64,000 bases of DNA from Sporosarcina sp. ZBG7A (GCF_000813425.1 NZ_JWIB01000016.1:1-64000); one strand, 5' to 3'; positions 1 through 9,251 are shown, counted from the first letter of the stretch. The notes: generated from the sequence alone by a model not told the origin. Numbers and translations: made by a program.

Positions 1-165
1 GAATTGCCCTTGCATACCATTAATTTGTCCTTGTATACCACCGATTTGTCCCTGTATACCATCAAACTGTTCATCAACTCGATCAAACCGTTTTTCCATA
101 TCAAGTTGACCCGTTTGTATATCTTTTAGTTCAGACAGTATTTGGTGCAACAATACCTCGCTCAA
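1..165 (-). CDS. partial coiled-coil repeat protein (N-terminal 55 codons)
   Basis: The gene runs off the left edge, so only its N-terminus is visible. The start is a TTG at 165-163 with a strong AGGAGG site just upstream. The protein opens with a helical segment (SEVLLHQILSELKDIQTGQ) and then enters short repeats: units of about seven residues such as GIQGQI, GIQGQI and GMQGQF, after DRVDEQFD. Seven-residue spacing with hydrophobic positions suggests a coiled coil. Small proteins of this kind are common in Bacillales and mostly uncharacterised. I cannot assign a function, and the total length is unknown. Confidence 0.7.
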   Translation of the reverse strand, partial: MSEVLLHQILSELKDIQTGQLDMEKRFDRVDEQFDGIQGQIGGIQGQINGMQGQF

Positions 166-278
166 TATTTCCACCTCCTTCATCGATAACAAAAGTATAG
201 CATGTGATGAAGAAAAATTGGCTGGAAAAAGTAAGCTGAAATTGTTTGGACATTTTTCAGAGTGGTTATTTATTGACA

Positions 279-287
279 TGATATAAT
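279..287 (+). promoter_or_regulatory. probable extended -10 promoter
   Basis: TGATATAAT is a perfect -10 hexamer preceded by the TGN extension, about 50 bases before the start of the PH-domain gene. No good -35 is seen at 17 bp, which is tolerable for extended -10 promoters. Confidence 0.45.
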
Positions 288-340
288 ACAAGTGAGTGAA
301 AAATTAGTTAATGAGAATAGAAAAAATAGGAGGAATTAGA

Positions 341-718
341 ATGGGATTTTTAGATTCATTTCTTGGTAATGCATCGACGGTAGAAACGGCGACGGTGGAA
401 AAAGAGTTAGCACCTATTTTAGTTGCAGAAGAGACTGTGGAAGAGGCGTTCAAGTTATTTCGAGACATGATGGTATTTACGGAAAAGCGTTTGATTTTGG
501 TTGATAAACAAGGGATGACTGGGAAGAAGACCGAGTATCATTCCATCCCTTATAAGAGTATATCTCATTTCAGTATTGAAACCGCTGGAACGTTTGATAT
601 GGATGCCGAACTGAAAATTTGGATATCGAGTGCGACAGAACCACTTGTAAACAAGCAATTCAAAAAAGATGCTAGCATCTATGATATTCAAAAAATATTA
701 GCGGCTGTCTGTTTGTGA
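341..718 (+). CDS. bacterial PH-domain protein
   Basis: A 125-residue soluble protein resembling the bacterial pleckstrin-homology (bPH, former DUF1696) family. It opens with MGFLDSFLGNAS, continues with a strand-rich core (VFTEKRLILVDKQG, KKTEYHSIPYKSISHFSIETAG, AELKIWISS) and ends with a C-terminal helix (ASIYDIQKILAAV), which is the usual fold order. The start at 341 is chosen because an AGGAGG lies 7 bases upstream; an in-frame ATG at 311 has no site. It is transcribed alone. The family is widespread in Firmicutes and its role is unclear, so no function is claimed beyond the fold. Confidence 0.8.
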   Translation: MGFLDSFLGNASTVETATVEKELAPILVAEETVEEAFKLFRDMMVFTEKRLILVDKQGMTGKKTEYHSIPYKSISHFSIETAGTFDMDAELKIWISSATEPLVNKQFKKDASIYDIQKILAAVCL

Positions 719-815
719 AGAGGAGAGTTAAGAAAATGGATTCTTGATGACTGTAGAACCAACAAGGGAAAAAATACGTCCGTAGTAATAAGAAGGTGAA
801 TGTGGGGGTAACAAA

Positions 816-1514
816 GTGGATGAAGTTTTACTGTTACATGGATTCAATAAGACTGCGAAAGACATGGAGACGCTAGCTAATCATCTTGAAAAGTTAGGAT
901 TTCGTTGTCATTCTATCACCCTTCCGTTGACCCGCCGTGAGTTCGATTATTCGGTCCATTTTGTTTTGGATAGATTGAAGGATATTGAGAAGAATCATCC
1001 CGAAAGAATCCACCTTGTAGGTCATAGTACAGGTGGTTTGCTCATTCGTAAGGTGCTTTCCCATTCTGACATTCCTGCTCGTATCGGTCGCTGTGTACAA
1101 CTTGCAACACCAAACCAAGGCAGTCAACTTGCAGCACTTGCAGGGTCCTTAAAAGGATATAGCTCTTTGTTCCGTACTGTTAAATCCCTGCATGCAACCT
1201 ATATTCAAAAGCTAAACATGACGAATGTCGCAGGGGTTGAAATTGGTGCAATTGCGGGTACAAACAGTAATTTATGGTTAGGACAACTAATCAAAGGACA
1301 AAATGACGGGCGCGTAGAAGTTTCCTCTGTGCATTATGCAGACCTGACAGACTTTACAACCCTTCCGTATGGACATAAAGATATTCATCATCGACGAGAA
1401 ACAGCTGCACTAACCGCACTATTTTTACAATCAGGACGCTTTTTAGCTGAACGAGAAGGAGAGCTAAGAGATGTGCAAGAAATCAAACGAATTCACAGTA
1501 ATTGCAGAAACTAA
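816..1514 (+). CDS. alpha/beta hydrolase (lipase/esterase-like)
   Basis: A 232-residue cytosolic alpha/beta-hydrolase. The oxyanion-hole HGF motif is at residues 8-10 and the nucleophile elbow GHSTGG puts the catalytic serine at 71. A later Asp (NDGRVEVSS) and His (HKDIHH) are plausible remaining triad members. The size and the LATPNQGSQLA segment resemble small triacylglycerol-lipase/PGAP1-like hydrolases. The start is GTG with a GGGGGT site 7 bases upstream. Its 3' end overlaps the next gene by 44 bases, so it is probably co-transcribed with the two acetyltransferases. The substrate is unknown. Confidence 0.82.
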   Translation: MDEVLLLHGFNKTAKDMETLANHLEKLGFRCHSITLPLTRREFDYSVHFVLDRLKDIEKNHPERIHLVGHSTGGLLIRKVLSHSDIPARIGRCVQLATPNQGSQLAALAGSLKGYSSLFRTVKSLHATYIQKLNMTNVAGVEIGAIAGTNSNLWLGQLIKGQNDGRVEVSSVHYADLTDFTTLPYGHKDIHHRRETAALTALFLQSGRFLAEREGELRDVQEIKRIHSNCRN

Positions 1515-2028
1515 GCGAATCTGTCTTGTAAAACTTGAGGAATCCCACATAGAACCATTGAAACTGATTTGGGGTGATGAATCTGTCATGAATCTTTGCG
1601 GTGGCGCTTCAGATTTTTCGAAGTTCCACAAAACGATTCAGGCGTATAGCGAACAGCAGTTGAATTACGGCTTGTCCGTCTATGGCGTGATGGATAAGGA
1701 AATGGGGGAGTTAGTAGGGACTGCTGGATTTAATTGGTACGGGGACCTTGCGGAAATCGAACTCATCTACCACTTCCGAAGGAAATCATGGGGGCTTGGA
1801 TTTGCATTTGAAGCTGCTTCGCTTTGCTTAGAAATCGCTAAAAACCATTCATCGCTTTTACGAATTTCCGCATCTGCTGATTCCCGAAACGCTGCATCTC
1901 TCCGTATTTTAGAGAAGCTTGGATTTAGGTTTAAAGCCATTCAATGGTTTGAGGATACACAGCAAGAAGAACCAACATTTGAATTGTTGATAAATGACAT
2001 TAAATCAAAAGGAATGGAGGAGATGTAA
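1471..2028 (+). CDS. GNAT family N-acetyltransferase
   Basis: A 185-residue protein with the RimJ-like GNAT fold: an N-terminal strand (TKRICLVKLEESHIEPLKLIW), central beta strands (GELVGTAGFNWYG, AEIELIYHF), the acetyl-CoA-binding segment RRKSWGLGFAFEAA, and the closing NAASLRILEKLGFR motif. It transfers an acetyl group from acetyl-CoA to an unknown amine. It begins inside the hydrolase gene and its stop overlaps the next start (TAATG), so translational coupling is likely. The exact start is less certain because of the overlap. Confidence 0.85.
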   Translation: MCKKSNEFTVIAETKRICLVKLEESHIEPLKLIWGDESVMNLCGGASDFSKFHKTIQAYSEQQLNYGLSVYGVMDKEMGELVGTAGFNWYGDLAEIELIYHFRRKSWGLGFAFEAASLCLEIAKNHSSLLRISASADSRNAASLRILEKLGFRFKAIQWFEDTQQEEPTFELLINDIKSKGMEEM

Positions 2029-2528
2029 TGCGCCTTGTAAGACCGTCTCTTGAGTGGAAAGAGGAACACGAAGCATATATGAAGGAATGGGATGAGGAAC
2101 GGATGACACCGAGTAGCTTTCATTTAAAAGAAGGCATCCCTTATGAAGACTATTTAAAAGAGTTAGAAAAGAGGGAAGCTGGTCATGATAAATGGCTGCC
2201 ATGCACAAACTACTTTCTCGTAGATGATACAGATCGGGTTGTTGGGATGATTGATATCCGCCACGACTTAAACGAGTATTTGCACCAAGTAGGCGGACAT
2301 ATCGGATATAGCATTCATCCATCAGAGAGACGTAAAGGGTATGCAACCTGGATGCTTGCAGAAGCATTGAAACTAACGGATACGTTGGGGATAAATTCTG
2401 TGCTCATTACATGCAACGAAGAGAATATTGGATCTGCGAAAACGATTCAAAATAATGGCGGAGTAGAAGATGAAAGCTTTACCGAGGACGATGGTACCGT
2501 TGTAAGACGATTTTGGATTCATCGATAG
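2028..2528 (+). CDS. GNAT family N-acetyltransferase
   Basis: A 166-residue acetyltransferase of the YkkB/GNAT type. It has the family's central hydrophobic strand VVGMIDIRHDLNEYL, the strand HIGYSIHPSERRKGYATWML carrying the acetyl-CoA loop (RRKGYAT), and the late CNEENIGSAKTIQNNGG motif. It is a distinct paralogue of the preceding acetyltransferase rather than a recent duplicate. The ATG shares its A with the stop of the upstream gene, and a GGAGG site sits in the upstream coding sequence. Substrate unknown. Confidence 0.87.
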   Translation: MRLVRPSLEWKEEHEAYMKEWDEERMTPSSFHLKEGIPYEDYLKELEKREAGHDKWLPCTNYFLVDDTDRVVGMIDIRHDLNEYLHQVGGHIGYSIHPSERRKGYATWMLAEALKLTDTLGINSVLITCNEENIGSAKTIQNNGGVEDESFTEDDGTVVRRFWIHR

Positions 2529-2571
2529 ACTATTTCAAAAACGCTTGTTATTTACAGGAGGAATATTGAAC

Positions 2572-3093
2572 ATGTACGATCCGACGATATTTGATAACTT
2601 GAAAGTTGCTCTAGAAAATCAGCTATATGATTTGGACACTATAGAAGAACAAATCGAAATTAGAAATCGCCGGGATGTGATGGACTTTGCGGTGCTATCT
2701 CGCGAGTTTGCTTTACGGTTCGTCCTTCGCAACCATCCTGAAATTGAAGTGGAAGTCACGCTGCGTGCAAGTGTCCGTGATCTTGCCGGTGAAATCATGG
2801 AGGACCCTAATGCGAATCCAGCCTGTTCGTTGTCACTCTGTTTTCAAAAAAGTGTTGTCGATCCTGACGCTGAATGTGCTGGGATTGAACAAGTGATGGC
2901 ATCGATTTGGGAACAGGATGTAGAACTCACGCAAACGATTCGTTACGTGTATGGTGAAGAAAATCCCAAGTTGATGAATTCCATTGAAGCTGCATTCAAA
3001 CCACGGCTCACAGAGGACCACATGACTGAACTCTCGCTCTTTTTAGAGCATGTTTTGGATACGTTACATGTATTGAGCCGCATGCAGCACTGA
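2572..3093 (+). CDS. conserved hypothetical protein
   Basis: A 173-residue soluble, acidic protein I do not recognise. It has an N-terminal helix (MYDPTIFDNLKVALENQLYDLD), a strand-rich centre (FALRFVLRN, EVEVTLRASVRDLAGEI, CSLSLCFQKSV) and a C-terminal helix (ELSLFLEHVLDTLHVLSR). The start at 2572 is set by AGGAGG at 2556-2561. It sits 14 bases before a response-regulator gene and may share its transcript. There is no signal peptide or membrane segment, and the function is unknown. Confidence 0.7.
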   Translation: MYDPTIFDNLKVALENQLYDLDTIEEQIEIRNRRDVMDFAVLSREFALRFVLRNHPEIEVEVTLRASVRDLAGEIMEDPNANPACSLSLCFQKSVVDPDAECAGIEQVMASIWEQDVELTQTIRYVYGEENPKLMNSIEAAFKPRLTEDHMTELSLFLEHVLDTLHVLSRMQH

Positions 3094-3107
3094 GGAAGGA
3101 GAATGAA

Positions 3108-3809
3108 ATGGAAGAAACTATTTTTATCGTAGAAGACGATGGAGCAATTTTTTCTTCATTGAGAGACCATTTGGAACAGTGGTCGTTTCGTGTAGTTGGA
3201 CCAAAAAGTTTTCAAGACATCATGACTCCATTCACAAAAGTTAATCCGCAACTCGTCATTATGGACATTCAACTCCCCGCGTATGATGGCTTTCACTGGT
3301 GTCGGGAAATCAGAGCGGTGTCCAATGTACCCATCATCTTTCTTTCTTCGAGAGATCATCCGATGGACATAGTCATGGCGATGAATATGGGTGGAGATGA
3401 TTACATACAAAAACCATTTCACATGGATGTACTACTTGCTAAGATTCAGGCGACGCTACGACGTGCCTACTCATATACAGAGACAGAAGAATCTAGTGAT
3501 GAATTGAAATGGAATGGGACGACCATCGATTTAAAACGGTGTGTTATCCAAGGGAATGACCAGGAAATCGAGCTCACGAAAAATGAGTTTTTCATCCTTT
3601 CTATCCTGGTTGAGTCAAATGATGAAATTGTGTCACGGGATGATTTAATCAGAAAGTTATGGGATGATGAACGCTTTGTCAATGACAATACGTTGACTGT
3701 TAACGTGACACGTTTACGCCAAAAACTGAGCGATTTAGGTTTGGAAGAAGCAATTGTCACAAAAAAGGGAATGGGCTATATGGCGGTTACTCTACAGGGG
3801 AAATCCTGA
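3108..3809 (+). CDS. OmpR-family response regulator (BceR-type)
   Basis: A 233-residue response regulator. The receiver domain occupies roughly residues 1-118, with the acidic pair at D10-D11, phosphoacceptor D53 (VIMDIQLP) and the conserved lysine in YIQKPF. The C-terminal winged helix (about 135-230) has the OmpR-type LTKNEFFILSILVES and VNVTRLRQKLSDLG. Its stop codon overlaps the next gene, a short two-TM kinase. A BceAB-type pump follows 450 bp downstream, so this is likely the antimicrobial-peptide-responsive regulator of that pump. Confidence 0.9.
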   Translation: MEETIFIVEDDGAIFSSLRDHLEQWSFRVVGPKSFQDIMTPFTKVNPQLVIMDIQLPAYDGFHWCREIRAVSNVPIIFLSSRDHPMDIVMAMNMGGDDYIQKPFHMDVLLAKIQATLRRAYSYTETEESSDELKWNGTTIDLKRCVIQGNDQEIELTKNEFFILSILVESNDEIVSRDDLIRKLWDDERFVNDNTLTVNVTRLRQKLSDLGLEEAIVTKKGMGYMAVTLQGKS

Positions 3810-4831
3810 TGGTACGTTCATATATTGCTGATAAGAAAAGCTGGATTGCCCTATTTGTAGGATCGCTCCTATTAACGGATCTGTTGTTAGTTTTGGATAA
3901 AGGACTGTCTATCAGTAGTGTATCCATCGGGTATTTGAACCTATTGGTGCTCACAATCTTCATATTGTTTTTCATATGGCGGTATCGCAAGGAGACTGCC
4001 TACCTACGAAATCTAGACCGTCTCTTAGAAGAGTTGCCCGATGACTGGCAAGAAGGACTTCCTATTTCTGTTTTTCGTCAAGAGGCAATGATGTCCGAAC
4101 TGCTTCAGAAAGTTGACGTTTCCTACCGTAAGCGGATGGCACGGATGCAGGAATTTGTGCATGCTGGGCAAAATGATACTGCAGCTTGGGTTCATGAGGT
4201 GAAAGCGCCACTTACTGCAATGAAGTTGATAATTGATGCAAATCGTCAACAGCCAGTGTTTCGGAAAATCGATGCAGAATGGTTGCGGATCCATTTACTT
4301 ATTGATCAGCAATTGTATATTTCTCGACTTCCTTCATTAGAATCTGATTATGTTTTGGAAGAAACCGATGTTGTCAGATTGGCCGCTGAAGAAGTACGTC
4401 AACTGATGCCATGGTGTTTGGAAAAGAATATTGCTGTCGAAATCGAAGGAGTACAAGTGGAAGTTGTGACTGACCAAAAGTGGTGCCGTTTCATCCTCCG
4501 ACAACTGTTGACGAATGCTGTGAAATACAGTCCGGTTGGCGGTACGGTGACCATTCAAGCGAAATTAGATGAAACAGGGTACGTTTCACTAACTGTAGCA
4601 GATGAAGGGCCAGGGATTCCGGCACACGAAATGCCACGCATATTTGATAGAGGATTCACAGGAAATGTAGGTCGAATCCAACACGGTGCGACGGGACTTG
4701 GTCTATATTTAGCCAAACAGACGGCTGAAAAAATAGGAGTGCGATTGCACGGACAATCAGATGGTTCATCTGGCACAAAGATGGTGATGACGTTCTCTAC
4801 AGAAAATGACTTTGACGCAACACGTAAGTAG
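3809..4831 (+). CDS. intramembrane-sensing histidine kinase (BceS-type)
   Basis: A 340-residue kinase with two TM helices (about residues 12-29 and 40-57) and almost no extracellular loop, the layout of BceS-type kinases that sense through their partner transporter. The phosphoacceptor is H129 in AAWVHEVKAPLTAMK. The ATPase domain carries the N box (LRQLLTNAVKYSP), DEGPGIP, and GATGLGLYLAKQ. It overlaps the regulator stop. Known BceS kinases autophosphorylate when BceAB handles bacitracin-like peptides; the ligand here cannot be read from sequence. Confidence 0.9.
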   Translation: MVRSYIADKKSWIALFVGSLLLTDLLLVLDKGLSISSVSIGYLNLLVLTIFILFFIWRYRKETAYLRNLDRLLEELPDDWQEGLPISVFRQEAMMSELLQKVDVSYRKRMARMQEFVHAGQNDTAAWVHEVKAPLTAMKLIIDANRQQPVFRKIDAEWLRIHLLIDQQLYISRLPSLESDYVLEETDVVRLAAEEVRQLMPWCLEKNIAVEIEGVQVEVVTDQKWCRFILRQLLTNAVKYSPVGGTVTIQAKLDETGYVSLTVADEGPGIPAHEMPRIFDRGFTGNVGRIQHGATGLGLYLAKQTAEKIGVRLHGQSDGSSGTKMVMTFSTENDFDATRK

Positions 4832-4836
4832 CGGGG

Positions 4837-4955
4837 GTATGATCACATTTAGAGTTTTATGATCATTTTCATTGGTTTATGATCACATTTTGGAATTTAT
4901 AATCACTTTCATGGATTTATGAGCAATTTATCGTTTTTATGAGCACATTGCTAAG
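4837..4955 (+). repeat. 20-bp tandem repeat, TTTATGAnC family (five full units plus one partial)
   Basis: Five exact 20-bp periods begin at 4856 (TTTATGATCATTTTCATTGG and variants), preceded by a partial unit from 4837. All start with TTTAT(G/A)A(T/G)C. This is the same unit family and period as the larger array at 20683-21042. The units are AT-rich here and diverge after position 10. It lies between the kinase and the pump ATPase gene. No spacers or flanking cas genes are present. Confidence 0.85.
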
Positions 4956-5280
4956 CTTTGAGTCGTCCCGAATTGTTTTTCACTATAAAGAATACTTTCA
5001 CCTCACGAATACTAGTAGTAAATGCTTTGCAAGACGAAGCACACAAACTGAATCTTAGTATTGATTGGTGAAGAGCACTTTTGGAGAGAACAGGTGCGTT
5101 GCTTGCCTTTGGGCATGCCGGGAACAGGGATGACACTGGTATTTCCAAAGGGAACTGATTTGGTGCAACCCGTAAGTGACAAAACTGTAAGGTTGCCCGC
5201 GCAGTTTGTCATCCAAATCGAACGACTCCACTGTATTTCTGCAGTAAAGTGAGTGTATAGAAATCAGGGAGGCGTTTTAA
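4956..5280. other. gene-free interval before the BceAB-type pump
   Basis: No convincing gene is present. The best small frame (5061-5252) has no ribosome site and overlaps the regulatory element at 5177-5190. Only the putative regulator box and the ribosome site of the following gene (GGGAGG near 5267) are recognised. Confidence 0.6.
5177..5190 (+). promoter_or_regulatory. candidate BceR-type operator
   Basis: TGACA-AAAC-TGTAA matches the TNACA-N4-TGTAA pattern described for regulators of Bce-type modules. It sits about 90 bp upstream of the BceA-type gene, with a TTGTCA that could serve as -35 about 15 bp downstream. The pattern match is direct; binding by the response regulator at 3108 is inference. 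Confidence 0.55.
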
Positions 5281-6057
5281 GTGTCACAACAAACAACTAT
5301 GTTGGAAGCTACTTCACTTCGTAAGTCGTTCGGAAAACGTGGACAAATACAGCACGTATTAAAAGGAATCGACTTCCGGGTGATGGAAGGTGAATTCGTC
5401 GGAATCATGGGTCCTTCTGGTGCCGGAAAGACAACATTGCTCAATGTACTCGCGACGATTGACCGTACTACGGAAGGCTCGATTAAGATAAATGGAACAG
5501 ATATTTCTTCGATGAACGACCGCAAACTATCGCAGTTCAGACGCGATCAACTTGGGTTCATCTTCCAGGATTATAATTTGCTCGATACATTGACGGTGAA
5601 AGAAAATATATTGCTTCCGATTTCAGTCGGAAACGTAAAACGTGTGGTGGCGGAAGATCGCTTCAAATCAATTGCACGTACTCTTGGGATTCCGGAGCTA
5701 GCAAATAAATACCCAGGTGAAATTTCAGGCGGCCAAAAGCAAAGGACTTCTGCTGCACGGGCTTTGATCAACGAACCTTCGATTGTGTTTGCGGACGAGC
5801 CAACAGGTGCGCTCGATTCGAAATCAGCGGCGTCCTTGCTCGGAACATTAGCGAAAGTCAACGACGAACGGGATGTTACGATCATGATGGTAACTCATGA
5901 TCCAGTCGCTTCAAGTTACTGCAATCGCGTTGTATTCCTGAAAGACGGTACGATTTACTCCGAGCTGTATCGAGGGGATCAGACGAGGCAGCAGTTCTTT
6001 CAAGAAATCCTTAAAGTGCAAGGGATTCTTGGAGGTGACAGCGTTGACGCTCTTTGA
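5281..6057 (+). CDS. BceA-type ABC transporter ATP-binding protein
   Basis: A 258-residue nucleotide-binding subunit of the MacB/BceA class. Walker [10 protein letters not shown] is at about residues 44-52, followed by the Q loop ([17 protein letters not shown]), signature ISGGQKQR, Walker [12 protein letters not shown] and the switch His in MMVTHDP. The start is GTG after a GGGAGG site. It overlaps the permease gene by 14 bases. With that permease it should form a pump that removes or shields cell-wall-targeting peptide antibiotics, under the BceRS-type system upstream. Confidence 0.93.
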   Translation: MSQQTTMLEATSLRKSFGKRGQIQHVLKGIDFRVMEGEFVGIMGPSGAGKTTLLNVLATIDRTTEGSIKINGTDISSMNDRKLSQFRRDQLGFIFQDYNLLDTLTVKENILLPISVGNVKRVVAEDRFKSIARTLGIPELANKYPGEISGGQKQRTSAARALINEPSIVFADEPTGALDSKSAASLLGTLAKVNDERDVTIMMVTHDPVASSYCNRVVFLKDGTIYSELYRGDQTRQQFFQEILKVQGILGGDSVDAL

Positions 6058-7960
6058 CCTCGTTGTCCGCAGTATGCGGAAAAACTTGAAACATTACTAC
6101 TTATACTTTTTTGCATTGATTTTAAGTGTTGTGCTGTATTTTGTATTTGCTTCGCTGCAACATGACACAACTGTGATGGAGAGGACCGCTACTTCTTTTA
6201 ATATGTCATCAGCTTTTAAAGCAGCGGGAATCTTATTGCTGTTCATCTCAGGTGTATTTGTACTCTATGCGAATTCAATCTTCTTGAAACGCAGAAGCCG
6301 GGAAGTAGGACTTTATCAGCTGATAGGCTTGTCCAAATTCACAGTGGCACGAATGCTTATTACGGAAAACTTTTTGCTTGGAACTGGAGCACTTGCGATT
6401 GGTATTGGAATAGGTTTACTCGTTTCTAGAGTATTTCTACTTCTATTGATGAAATTAGTAGGAATAGATGGCGTGTTGACGTTGTCGTTTTCTGTAGCAG
6501 CGATTCTGCAAACTGTCATCGTGTTTGTCGCGCTTTTAGCGCTAACCTCACTACAAATGGCGTTTGCAGTTAAACGCAGTACATTGCTGGAATTGTTCAA
6601 AGCAGACCAGTCCGGAGAACGCATCAAAAAGCCGAAAGTAATTACTTCTGCAGTACTTGGAATCTTGGGCATTCTCTTAATTGGATTCGGATATTGGCTG
6701 TCAGGAAATATGCTCAATAATATGCTGTTTTACAATATGATTGCTGTATTAGTTTCAGTCATTCTCGGTACGTATTTACTGTTTCGAATTACGATTGGAT
6801 GGGTGCTTTATCAAATACGGATGTCTAAAAACGGTCATCTCGGATTGTCGAATAGCTTGTCATTAGCACCATTGATGCATCGAATGAAGGCTAATGCGAA
6901 TTCGCTGACAATTATTACTGTGTTGTCTGCAATGACGTTGACAATGCTAGCTGCTGCATATTCTGTTTACTACTCCACAGAAAAAGAATCACGCTTGCTG
7001 CAACCATTCGATTATATGATTCAGGACGATGTGGAAGCGACAAATCAGTTTACGAAATCACTGGATGAAGCTGGAATTGGATACAAGGCTGCCTCGATCG
7101 AAGAACTTCAGTTGAAAGCGAATTTTGAAGAGGCACCAAATCCCTTGCTGATGGGGACGGGGGTAAATATTCGAGTTGTAAGTGAGGATCAATTAGGTAA
7201 TGCAGGCCACCTGATAGATGTAAAAGATCGGAATTCAGGTGTGTTTCTTGAAAGCTCGCTTTACTGGATGCTAAAGTCTGTTGATGTACCATTTAAACTG
7301 ATAATGGATCCCCGCGATTTAAATAAGACAATTCCTATAGAACGATTCGCAGAAGGAAATGCATTCAATAGTGTGGAATTTTTCTCCACACTTGTTGTGA
7401 AAGAAAAGCAATTCCAGTCAATGAAATCTGAATATCTAGCACACGAGGATAATGAGCTGCATCATTCAACAGCAATTAATTTGAAAGACGAAGTACAATT
7501 TGAGGAAGCGACGAGACTCTATGATGAAATCGATGCTCGCTGGAAGAAATGGGACTACTATACACAATACCAAAACGCACTGCAGTCTAGCGGTATGCTA
7601 ATTTTCATTGCCGGATTCCTTGGTCTCGTGTTCCTCATCTCAACAGGAAGTATTCTCTACTTCAAGCAGATGACAGAAGCTGAACAAGAGAAAGCAAGTT
7701 ACACAACGTTGCGCCAGTTAGGATTCAGTGTTCAAGAAATCATGAAAGGCGTTGTGAAAAAGCAACTATTCGTATTTGGACTGCCACTTGCGATAGGATT
7801 GCTGCACTCGATTTTTGCTTTGAAATCTGCTTCATTTATCTTTATGAGTGATGTTACGGTACCGACCGTAATTACAATGTCTGTCTATATAGGAATCTAT
7901 TTAGTATTCGCATTCTTGACTGTCGGATATTATCGTAAAACGATTCAAGCTGCGTTATAA
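6044..7960 (+). CDS. BceB-type ABC transporter permease
   Basis: A 638-residue FtsX-domain permease of the BceB family, with about ten TM segments. The first follows [24 protein letters not shown] large extracellular domain (about residues 310-510) lies between TM helices 7 and 8, the known ligand-sensing domain of BceB. The TTG at 6044 is preferred because GGAGGTGA (6031-6038) precedes it by 5 bases; an in-frame TTG at 6029 has no site. It is expected to form a complex with the ATPase and the histidine kinase. Confidence 0.93.
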   Translation: MTLFDLVVRSMRKNLKHYYLYFFALILSVVLYFVFASLQHDTTVMERTATSFNMSSAFKAAGILLLFISGVFVLYANSIFLKRRSREVGLYQLIGLSKFTVARMLITENFLLGTGALAIGIGIGLLVSRVFLLLLMKLVGIDGVLTLSFSVAAILQTVIVFVALLALTSLQMAFAVKRSTLLELFKADQSGERIKKPKVITSAVLGILGILLIGFGYWLSGNMLNNMLFYNMIAVLVSVILGTYLLFRITIGWVLYQIRMSKNGHLGLSNSLSLAPLMHRMKANANSLTIITVLSAMTLTMLAAAYSVYYSTEKESRLLQPFDYMIQDDVEATNQFTKSLDEAGIGYKAASIEELQLKANFEEAPNPLLMGTGVNIRVVSEDQLGNAGHLIDVKDRNSGVFLESSLYWMLKSVDVPFKLIMDPRDLNKTIPIERFAEGNAFNSVEFFSTLVVKEKQFQSMKSEYLAHEDNELHHSTAINLKDEVQFEEATRLYDEIDARWKKWDYYTQYQNALQSSGMLIFIAGFLGLVFLISTGSILYFKQMTEAEQEKASYTTLRQLGFSVQEIMKGVVKKQLFVFGLPLAIGLLHSIFALKSASFIFMSDVTVPTVITMSVYIGIYLVFAFLTVGYYRKTIQAAL

Positions 7961-7971
7961 TCAAGTTATCG

Positions 7972-8009
7972 AAACGCCCACTATTCAACATGAATAGTGG
8001 GCGTTTTTT
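7972..8009 (+). terminator. intrinsic terminator after the pump permease
   Basis: A perfect 16-bp stem (AAACGCCCACTATTCA) with a 3-nt loop, running into TTTTTT. Confidence 0.92.
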
Positions 8010-8026
8010 AGAAGGGGGATTTACGT

Positions 8027-8425
8027 ATGAAAGGGTTGCTTCATCACATTGAATTATATGTATCTGATTTGGAGAGCTCAGTAGAATTTTGGGGATGGCT
8101 ACTCGAGGAATTAGGATACACGTTGCATCAAGACTGGCCAGAGGGGAAGAGTTGGAAACTTGGTGATACATATCTAGTATTTGTTCAAACGGAAGAACGT
8201 TTTCTGGATGTACCGTATCATCGGTGTAGGACAGGCCTAAATCATCTAGCGTTCCATGCGGAATCCAGAGAGCACGTGGATTTAATCACAAGGCAACTGG
8301 AGGGTCGTAACGTGCGCATTCTTTACCCTGATACCCATCCATACGCAGGTGGCGAATCCCATTATGCTGTGTATTTCGAAGATCCAGATCGCATGAAGGT
8401 GGAAGTAGTCGCTCCAAACGAATGA
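8027..8425 (+). CDS. VOC family (glyoxalase/bleomycin-resistance fold) protein
   Basis: A 132-residue vicinal-oxygen-chelate protein with two beta-alpha-beta-beta-beta modules. Potential metal ligands are the His in LLHHIELYVSDL, the His of GLNHLAFHAESREHV and the Glu in the final strand (MKVEVVAPNE). PDTHPYAGGESHYAVYFEDPDRMKVE is the typical second-module signature. Members range from glyoxalases to dioxygenases and resistance proteins, so the reaction is not assigned. It follows a terminator and precedes the ankyrin gene closely. Confidence 0.85.
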   Translation: MKGLLHHIELYVSDLESSVEFWGWLLEELGYTLHQDWPEGKSWKLGDTYLVFVQTEERFLDVPYHRCRTGLNHLAFHAESREHVDLITRQLEGRNVRILYPDTHPYAGGESHYAVYFEDPDRMKVEVVAPNE

Positions 8426-8441
8426 GTTAGGAGGTAGTTTG

Positions 8442-9131
8442 ATGCGCTATTTGTTCATGGTAAGCATAGCTGTTTTTCTGCTGTCCTCATGTGTGCCTGA
8501 TGAAAAAGACGGGAATACCGACACTAGACTAGGAGGAGATTTAATGACAACTGAGCTATTGAAAGCTGCCGATCAACAAGATACAGAGAAAGTGAAGGAA
8601 CTGATTAAACAAAACGTTGAGGTGAACACGCAAGACAGCGAGGGAAGAACAGCGCTTATGATTGCAACATACAACCATGATCCTTATACCGCGAAAGCCT
8701 TGATAGAAGCCGGAGCTGATATTTCTATCCAAGACAACATGCAAAACAACTGTTTCCTCTATGCAGGGGCGGAAGGCTATCTGGATATTTTAAGGCTAGC
8801 GATAGAAGCAGGAGCCGATACAACGATCAAGAATCGTTATGGTGGGACTGCACTTATTCCAGCTTCTGAGCGTGGGCATGTCGAAGTCGTGGAAGAGTTG
8901 CTGAACAAAACGGACGTTGACGTGAACCATGTGAATAGACTCGGGTGGACCGCACTTATGGAAGCTGTGGTTTTGAGTGATGGTGGAGTTCAGCATCAGG
9001 AAATTATTAAGATCCTACTAAACCACGGAGCAGATCAGTCGATTACGGACAATGATGGCATAACTCCTTTGCAGCATGCGAAGGACAAAGGGTATTTAGA
9101 AATTGTGGATATTTTAGAAGCGGCTAAGTAA
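8442..9131 (+). CDS. ankyrin-repeat lipoprotein
   Basis: A 229-residue predicted lipoprotein. The signal peptide MRYLFMVSIAVFLLSSC ends in a lipobox cysteine (C17), after which comes an acidic linker. At least five ankyrin repeats follow, for example DSEGRTALMIATYNHDPYTA, and others with VNHVNRLGWTALMEAV and DNDGITPLQHAKDKGYLEIV. The start is the ATG at 8442, 7 bases after AGGAGG; the in-frame TTG at 8439 is too close. It is likely anchored on the outer face of the membrane, with partners unknown. Confidence 0.9.
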   Translation: MRYLFMVSIAVFLLSSCVPDEKDGNTDTRLGGDLMTTELLKAADQQDTEKVKELIKQNVEVNTQDSEGRTALMIATYNHDPYTAKALIEAGADISIQDNMQNNCFLYAGAEGYLDILRLAIEAGADTTIKNRYGGTALIPASERGHVEVVEELLNKTDVDVNHVNRLGWTALMEAVVLSDGGVQHQEIIKILLNHGADQSITDNDGITPLQHAKDKGYLEIVDILEAAK

Positions 9132-9140
9132 AAAGTTTGT

Positions 9141-9181
9141 AACCCCATTACTCCTAATGAGACTAGGAGTAATGGGGTTTT
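9141..9181 (+). terminator. intrinsic terminator after the ankyrin gene
   Basis: A 16-bp perfect stem (AACCCCATTACTCCTA) with a 7-nt loop and a short T run. Confidence 0.88.
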
Positions 9182-9251
9182 TAATGTGAATCATACAAAA
9201 GAGCCCTTTCATTGCGAACTATACTTGATTTTAGAAATAGAGGAGGATACA

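Noticed and set aside
5061-5252. Small frame of 63 codons before the BceA-type gene
   Set aside because: It has no ribosome site, overlaps the Bce-type operator, and the peptide resembles no family.
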